A DNA stretch of 64,000 nt from G963422705 sp963422705. GTDB lineage: Bacteria > Poribacteria > WGA-4E > WGA-3G. The position numbers and the translations under genes were made by a program. Numbering within the stretch: the first letter of the stretch is position 1; each line of letters begins with the position of its first letter. The DNA lies in NCBI GenBank assembly GCA_963422705.1, contig OY730443.1, positions 3,844,001-3,908,000 of the forward strand, written 5' to 3'. The notes under the pieces are model-generated. The model did not search any database and was not told the origin of the DNA. It saw only the letters and a program-made list of their open reading frames with translations. Shown piece by piece: positions 58,830 to 64,000 of this stretch.

Positions 58830-60728
58830 TTAAAGATGTTTTTGGAGACGTTCTACGACGCGCCGTGGAAGCCCCTTGACAGCGAGCAGTTCATCCAGAC
58901 TCGCCTTACGAATTGCGTCAACGGAGCCGAAATGTTGAAGCAACGCCTGTTTCCGTTTTGGCCCCACGTTTGGGATTTTATCCAATACTGACTCACTGAT
59001 TGCTTTTTGCCGGAGTCGTCTGTGATACGTGAGCGCAAACCGATGGGCCTCGTCCCGTAGACGCTGGATAAGGTGTAAAGTCGGGTTATCCGCGCGTAGT
59101 CTTATCGGCTCCGGTTTTTTCGGCACAAAAATCTCCTCAATCCGTTTCGCCAGCGCAATCACCGGAATTTTCGGTATCATACCCGGTGGGCGTTCTTTAT
59201 CGTTCGTGTTGACAAGCTGTTCAATTGCCGCTTGCGCTGCCCCTAATTGCCCCTTGCCGCCATCAATCAGAATCAGTTCTGGCAATCGGTTAAACTTCTC
59301 ATCCCCTACCATTGCCCGGCGTAATCTTCGAGTTACCACTTCGTTCATCATCGCGACATCGTTCTGCCCATCAACCGTTCGGAGCTTAAATCGCCGATAC
59401 TCCGAAGGTGCCGGTTCGCCATCTTGCAGCACTACCATTGAGCCAACGGCAAATCTGTCTCCTAAATTCGAGATGTCAAACGCCTCAATTCGTCTCAGCG
59501 GATTTGACAAATTTAGCAGTTCCTGTAGTTCAACCAATGCGGGATGAACGTCCCTGCTATAGACAACGTTCTGTTCCTGTTGTGTCAGGATGATATCGGC
59601 ATTCTTCATCGCCATTGTCATCAACCGCCTGAGTCTCCCCGCTTTTGGGATGTGCAACGTCACACGGCTGCCGCGCTTTTCCGTCAACCAGCGCTCAAGT
59701 AGCTTCCCCGATTCCCCAATCGGTGTTGGCAACACAATTGTCTTGGGAACAAACCCAGCATTCTGGTAATGTTGCGATATAAACGCCCGTAACACATCAG
59801 CGGGAGCATCAGGATTCGCATCGTTGAGATAATAGTGCTCACGCTCCAATAATTTTCCGTCCCGGACCGCCAACACCTGCACACATGCCGTGTTATTTTT
59901 CATAGAAATCCCGAGAACGTCCTCATCGGCTGCAATCATGCTATCGATACTCTGTGCCTGAAACGCGTCCTGAATTTCTTGGAGGGTATCCCGGTATTTT
60001 GCCGCCGCCTCAAAATCAAGTGCGGCGGCAGCTGCCTGCATCTGCCCCGTCAACTCTGCAATAACGGCATCTGTTTTTCCACCTAATACGTGGCACAATT
60101 TCTGAACGATGCTAGCGTAATCCTCACCGGCTATCTTATCTGCACAAGGCGCTGGGCACCTGCCAATATGATAATCCAAACAGGCCCGGTGGCGATTTCC
60201 AGATGTTTGAAGCGTGAGGTTGCAGGTGCGGATAGGAAATAACTTCGTCACCTGTTTCAACGTCTGTCGCGTCGAACGGAACCGGACGAACGGCCCAAAA
60301 TACCGGCTTCCATCATTGTCCGCTTTGCGCTTAATCTGAATGCGTGGAAACGGTTCATTCAGCGTCACCCGTAGATACGGGTAACGTTTATCATCCTTGA
60401 GTTTCACATTGTAACGAGGCTGGTGCGCCTTAATCAGGTTATTCTCTAAAATTAGCGCTTCGATTTCCGTCTCTGTCACGATATAATCGACAGATGTAAC
60501 GTACCGCATCAACTGCCCTGTCAAGGGAGAGGTTTCCTTAGACGTTTGCACCCCGTTCGTATTTCCCTGGGCATTCCGCCAGTATGAGCGGACGCGATTT
60601 CGTAGTTGGGAACTCTTGCCAACATAGATAACTGCCCCATCGGATGCTTTCATTAGGTAAACGCCCGTCGTGTTCGGTAAAGCTTGCCACGGTTCAGCAC
60701 TCTTTTTCGCAGATTTTTGACGTTTCAT
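58830..60728 (-). CDS. uvrC: Excinuclease ABC subunit C (UvrC)
   Basis: UvrC cuts both sides of a lesion in nucleotide excision repair. The 632-residue protein has the N-terminal GIY-YIG nuclease (TTGVYLMK...AVIYVGKSSQLRNRV, about residues 20-50), a cysteine region (HIGRCPAPCADKI), a UVR motif near residue 210, the RNase-H-like endonuclease (EAFDISNLGDRFAVGSMVV) and C-terminal helix-hairpin-helix repeats (LDKIPNVGPKRKQALLQHFG). TrmB ends 3 nt upstream of its start, so the two are co-transcribed. Confidence 0.97.
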   Translation of the reverse strand: MKRQKSAKKSAEPWQALPNTTGVYLMKASDGAVIYVGKSSQLRNRVRSYWRNAQGNTNGVQTSKETSPLTGQLMRYVTSVDYIVTETEIEALILENNLIKAHQPRYNVKLKDDKRYPYLRVTLNEPFPRIQIKRKADNDGSRYFGPFVRFRSTRQTLKQVTKLFPIRTCNLTLQTSGNRHRACLDYHIGRCPAPCADKIAGEDYASIVQKLCHVLGGKTDAVIAELTGQMQAAAAALDFEAAAKYRDTLQEIQDAFQAQSIDSMIAADEDVLGISMKNNTACVQVLAVRDGKLLEREHYYLNDANPDAPADVLRAFISQHYQNAGFVPKTIVLPTPIGESGKLLERWLTEKRGSRVTLHIPKAGRLRRLMTMAMKNADIILTQQEQNVVYSRDVHPALVELQELLNLSNPLRRIEAFDISNLGDRFAVGSMVVLQDGEPAPSEYRRFKLRTVDGQNDVAMMNEVVTRRLRRAMVGDEKFNRLPELILIDGGKGQLGAAQAAIEQLVNTNDKERPPGMIPKIPVIALAKRIEEIFVPKKPEPIRLRADNPTLHLIQRLRDEAHRFALTYHRRLRQKAISESVLDKIPNVGPKRKQALLQHFGSVDAIRKASLDELLAVKGLPRRVVERLQKHL

Positions 60729-60731
60729 CGC

Positions 60732-61433
60732 TCAATTCCCCTTTTCATAGACAGCCCGATAAATTTTCCTACCTTCTGCCACGTACTTCATCTCAAAATT
60801 CGTCGGGATATGCTCATCTGCACACAAATCCAGTTCAACCCGGCGAAGCGGGGTAGACGTCACAAGTCTCTCTTGGAGCTCCGAAAAATACTCGGCATAG
60901 TCTGTCACGATGTACAACCGTCCGCCCTCTGAAATCAATGTTCGCGTTACCGCTTGGAGAAACGCCTGATTGCGAAAAATCCGGCGTTTCCGCTGCCGCT
61001 TCTTGGGCCACGGATCGGGAAAATAGATATGATAAGCTTGAACCGTTTCCGCGGCAACATAGCGGTTCAGAAAGTAATTCGCATCCGTCCACACCAAGCG
61101 AACATTGGTGAACAGGCCGGAACCGTTTTTTATCGAAAAGTGCTGCATGTATTTTGCAAACCGGGTGCGCGTGAGCTTTATGTACTTTTGTGCCCGTTCT
61201 ATCCCCATGTAGTTAATACCGGCTTGCCGTTTTGAAGCCTCAAGCAAAAACCGTCCCTTTCCGCTCCCAATCTCAATTTCGACCGGATTCTCATTCCGGA
61301 ACACCGTCTTCCAGTCAATCGGTGTACTCAACTCGCTGAGGCTGACAGCGGTTGCCGGGACAATGTCAATTAGCTGAGAGTGCCGCGTCGTCGATTGATA
61401 ATAGATGTCGTTGTAGCGAGGCTCTTCATTCAT
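60732..61433 (-). CDS. trmB: tRNA (guanine-N7)-methyltransferase TrmB
   Basis: TrmB methylates G46 of tRNAs with SAM. The 233-residue protein has the SAM motif VEIEIGSGKGRFLLEASKRQ near residue 51, NYMGIERAQKYI, and the family signature AYHIYFPDPWPKKRQRKRRI near residue 135. The C-terminal TNFEMKYVAEGRKIYRAVYE is also typical. It lies directly upstream of uvrC on the same strand. Confidence 0.95.
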   Translation of the reverse strand: MNEEPRYNDIYYQSTTRHSQLIDIVPATAVSLSELSTPIDWKTVFRNENPVEIEIGSGKGRFLLEASKRQAGINYMGIERAQKYIKLTRTRFAKYMQHFSIKNGSGLFTNVRLVWTDANYFLNRYVAAETVQAYHIYFPDPWPKKRQRKRRIFRNQAFLQAVTRTLISEGGRLYIVTDYAEYFSELQERLVTSTPLRRVELDLCADEHIPTNFEMKYVAEGRKIYRAVYEKGN

Positions 61434-61472
61434 AAGCGCGCGTCACCGTCTCCTCAAATGTTCTACTTTCCC

Positions 61473-62222
61473 TTACAAAAACCGGTGCAGATGCGTTTTT
61501 ACCAAATTATCCTGCGGCTGATACCCTAAAACCTCGACGGCCGGACGAATATCGAGATAACTCTGCTGATACCCATCGGTATTCGCAGAGCGCCCGTAGG
61601 TGATGAGATACGTGACGTTTCCCTGATAATCGACGGCCAGCCCGAAAAGCTGCACGCAATCCCGCGGTGTCAACAGGGTACTACAGTGCCGAATTCCAAC
61701 CGGTTCGTAAGTGCCGTTGAAACTCCCAATTCGGATACTAATGAACCGCATATCATGCCTGTCAACGAGATACCGGCCCGCAATCTCCGCCATTCCCTTC
61801 ATCGCGCCATACCATCCGTCTGGACGGAACTCGTCACCCGTTGAGAACCGTGGGGGTGAATCCACTCTTTCATTCCACCCAGAGACGTGATTCGTACTCG
61901 CATAAACGATTTTTTTAACGCCTTCCTCGCGCGCTGCCTCAAACACCTTCATAGATGCCCCGATGTCGCTCACTTCGCCGGGGACTTTCCCGAGTGAATC
62001 TTGTCGAACATAAGCAAGATGCACGAGCACATCTTGCTCCCTGCACAGCACACGCATGGCTTCGTAATCGCGAATATCGGCCTGTTCCGTGCGGGAGTTC
62101 GCGCCAAGGATCGGGTTGATATCCATGAGCGTTAGCACATAAGCATCCGCTTTCTCCCAGCCCTGCCAGAGCGCATGCCCAACTTTCCCGGCTGCTCCTG
62201 TAATGAGTACCCGTTGTTTCAT
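61473..62222 (-). CDS. NAD-dependent epimerase/dehydratase, uronate-dehydrogenase-like
   Basis: The 249-residue protein is a short epimerase-family dehydrogenase. It has the Rossmann motif TGAAGKVGHALWQG at residue 8, IRDYEAMRVLCREQDVLVHLAYVR, the serine of VYASTNHVSG and the YGAMKG motif (Y-x-x-x-K) near residue 136. The compact size and WYGAMKGMAE resemble uronate dehydrogenases, which oxidise hexuronic acids. This is inference. It lies between glnD (9 nt upstream) and trmB in the same orientation. Confidence 0.82.
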   Translation of the reverse strand: MKQRVLITGAAGKVGHALWQGWEKADAYVLTLMDINPILGANSRTEQADIRDYEAMRVLCREQDVLVHLAYVRQDSLGKVPGEVSDIGASMKVFEAAREEGVKKIVYASTNHVSGWNERVDSPPRFSTGDEFRPDGWYGAMKGMAEIAGRYLVDRHDMRFISIRIGSFNGTYEPVGIRHCSTLLTPRDCVQLFGLAVDYQGNVTYLITYGRSANTDGYQQSYLDIRPAVEVLGYQPQDNLVKTHLHRFL

Positions 62223-62231
62223 TTTTTCCTG

Positions 62232-64000
62232 CTAGGTGTTTTCTGCATCTAACGCTGCCAATATTTTCTTGCGCACCACCTGTGTATCCGAAACCGTCTT
62301 AACATAGAACCTGTCGACTGCTTGTCCGTCCAAGCCTGAACATTTACACATCTCAACATTTAATCCCAATTTCGCAAGAATCCCACTGAAATAGTGGAGA
62401 AACCCGACTTTTTCCTCACCTCTCACAATAATCTCGGTGTAGTTCCGGGCAGATTCAATTCGGACATCGTCAACCTGCCAGTTCCCATCGGTATTGACGT
62501 AGTGTTTTGCAAAAATGTCATCAAGCGTTACCTGCCCAGCCATCAGGCTGCGAATGTCAAAATCAAGGGAACGTTTCAGTTCATCGTCGAAAGGTATCGG
62601 TTCCTGTTGGTGCGGTGGGCGATGAACCAGTCGGTAAATTTCTATCTCTACTTCTGTATCCTTCTTCGTGTAGACTTTCGCGTCGCGCACGTCTATGTTA
62701 TTTGCAAAAAATAGCCCACTGACGATGTGCATCTTCCCGACACGACTCCGACTACATAAGTGCAATTCCGTAAACCCCGGCTTATCCGCAAATTGGATAA
62801 TTGCTGCGTTCCTGTCTTCGTGCTCAGCTGCACCAGAGGCGCGCTCTGCCTGCGAGAACATTCTCATATGCATCGCTATCTCCTCTGGTGTCATCCCGAT
62901 ACGGTAGGAAACAGGCAGCTGCTGCAGAAACGTTTGAAATTCTTCTGGGGGCGCGTAGACACCCCACTGCGAATCATCTTGGCGCACAAAACGATTCCGG
63001 ACGACTTCATACAACCTTTTCAAGTTATGTTTCGCCAGATTGCTGAAGTTGTGTGGCCCATTGGCTTTAGAATCACAATACGTCAGGAGATAGAGTGCCG
63101 TTAAACGTTCCAATGAGTTCACCTTCTCGCAAAACGCTGCAATCATGCTTTCATCCCACTGATGATAACGTGCCAGCGCAATCATGGCCAAATGCTCCCG
63201 AATGAGAAAACAGATTTCCTCCGTCTGTTTCTCGTTAAAACCAAATTGCGGCGCAATCCGGCGCGCCTTCTCTGCCCCCGTCTCCGGATGACGCGGATGC
63301 GGTTTATCAATATCGTGCAAAAACAGCGCCATATAGAGCAGACTGGCATCGGAAAGTGAACGGAAATTGCCATTCAACTCCTCCAATTCCGAGGTAGGCG
63401 CGGACAACAACGAACCGGGACGCGTTCCATGAAATGGATTATTCGATTTTGTTTGGCGAATTTCGTCGAGATACCCAATCGCAACAAGTGTATGCTTCCC
63501 GACAGTGTAAGGGTCCAAACTCCGCTCGCTGCGAGTCATCATCGCTTGTTCAAAACGTTCTCCACCCTCCCCGAGAAGTGCAAGAATTCCTAAGCGATGT
63601 AGACGCGTTAAGCTCTTCTCAACATCCCCCGGCAGATTCATCAATGCCGCCATCCGCTCTTTAAAGTGCCCTAAGTCAAACGCCGAAATATAGGAAAAAA
63701 TAAAACTCGACAGAGATGCATCAATCTCAAAATCGTACTGCTGAAAATATGCGAATAACTCAAACAACTCATCCACATCAAACTCACCGAAGTTATTATC
63801 AATGCAATACAACAAATCCCGGCGTACCCCCAATACATTCGAAAACGGAATACCGTTAGCGAGGAATCGCCGAATTAACAACTCCGCTTTGAAATGCAAA
63901 TACTTTGCCTGCGCATAATACGCCTTCATAAATTCATAACGTCCTGCACCGGAAACATCACCAGTATCCAACTTCCCTGAATACCCAAGTGCATCGGCGA
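62232..64000 (-). CDS. glnD: [Protein-PII] uridylyltransferase-like GlnD (N-terminus cut by window edge)
   Basis: GlnD uridylylates P-II proteins and reads glutamine. The frame is open to the window edge, giving about 589 residues; only the nucleotidyltransferase N-terminus is missing. Present are a helical segment (MKAYYAQAKYLHFKAELLIR), the HD domain (LFLHDIDKPHPRHPETGAE, about residue 219 after Met 63971), and two C-terminal ACT domains (FTELHLCSRSRVGKMHIVSG and EIIVRGEEKVGFLHYFSG). The HD core differs from the usual DIGKG..DHS (DIDKP..HPE), so deuridylylation activity may differ. glnA and glnB are 8-10 kb away on the other strand. Confidence 0.85.
   Translation of the reverse strand, partial: ADALGYSGKLDTGDVSGAGRYEFMKAYYAQAKYLHFKAELLIRRFLANGIPFSNVLGVRRDLLYCIDNNFGEFDVDELFELFAYFQQYDFEIDASLSSFIFSYISAFDLGHFKERMAALMNLPGDVEKSLTRLHRLGILALLGEGGERFEQAMMTRSERSLDPYTVGKHTLVAIGYLDEIRQTKSNNPFHGTRPGSLLSAPTSELEELNGNFRSLSDASLLYMALFLHDIDKPHPRHPETGAEKARRIAPQFGFNEKQTEEICFLIREHLAMIALARYHQWDESMIAAFCEKVNSLERLTALYLLTYCDSKANGPHNFSNLAKHNLKRLYEVVRNRFVRQDDSQWGVYAPPEEFQTFLQQLPVSYRIGMTPEEIAMHMRMFSQAERASGAAEHEDRNAAIIQFADKPGFTELHLCSRSRVGKMHIVSGLFFANNIDVRDAKVYTKKDTEVEIEIYRLVHRPPHQQEPIPFDDELKRSLDFDIRSLMAGQVTLDDIFAKHYVNTDGNWQVDDVRIESARNYTEIIVRGEEKVGFLHYFSGILAKLGLNVEMCKCSGLDGQAVDRFYVKTVSDTQVVRKKILAALDAENT

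Overview
The window looks like a chromosomal segment of an uncultivated, heterotrophic Gram-negative-type bacterium. It is rich in xylose-isomerase-like TIM-barrel epimerases, Gfo/Idh/MocA oxidoreductases, amidohydrolase-2 proteins, PfkB kinases, a PD40/PDZ protein and a CBM4/9-like protein. That repertoire recalls Candidatus Poribacteria and related marine or sponge-associated lineages. This is inferred from gene content only; no rRNA gene is present.

Layout. 1-4.95 kb (minus): a GlcD-type FAD oxidase cut by the window edge, an iron-type alcohol dehydrogenase with an altered metal site, a PD40 propeller protein whose C-terminal PDZ domain has decayed, and a sugar epimerase. 5.4-8.7 kb: M24 peptidase, an unknown protein, tRNA-Leu(CAA), a second epimerase and a small zinc ribbon. 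8.69-9.5 kb: a decayed IS200/IS605-type element with a tnpB remnant and a structured omega-RNA-like 3' region. 9.56-16 kb: hflX, then on the plus strand smpB, tmRNA, a PH-like protein, the YqiJ/YqiK (flotillin) pair and a bifunctional-nuclease-domain protein, closed by a strong terminator. 17.2-26 kb: moaA followed by a long SUF iron-sulfur operon (sufC-B-D, glutaredoxin, sufS, sufU, Rieske protein, SufT-like protein, DUF971-rhodanese fusion, 57-residue zinc ribbon). 25.7-26.5 kb: a 61-bp minisatellite linked to a palindrome that recurs at 50.5 kb. 26.5-33.5 kb: oxidoreductases and amidohydrolases around a 1.3-kb tandem duplication carrying HsdR-N-like proteins that appear to have lost their nuclease residues. 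33.8-38.1 kb: an orphan DUF1156 DNA methylase behind a consensus promoter, and a polyprenyl glycosylphosphotransferase. 38.1-47.3 kb: a carbohydrate catabolic region, with a three-gene plus operon and a six-gene minus operon ending in a RhaM-like mutarotase. 47.8-52.6 kb: VWA protein, def, larE, glcF and dcd. 52.7-56 kb: a sigma-54-type promoter, glnA, a P-II gene and an Anabaena-sensory-rhodopsin-transducer-like protein. 56-64 kb (minus): a double YibE/F membrane protein, uvrC, trmB, an epimerase and a GlnD-like gene cut by the window edge.

Three themes stand out. Iron-sulfur assembly is packed into one operon with several redox accessories. Nitrogen control is grouped, with sigma-54 site, glnA, glnB and glnD within about 11 kb. 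The intergenic DNA carries an active-looking repeat family (palindrome plus 61-bp unit) that supplies ribosome-binding sites and, in larE, the end of a reading frame. No single obviously new multi-gene system could be proved from sequence reading alone. The best leads are the extended SUF operon, the repeat family, the duplicated degenerate nuclease genes, the remnant TnpB guide-RNA region and the tmRNA embedded in an apparent protein-coding transcription unit.
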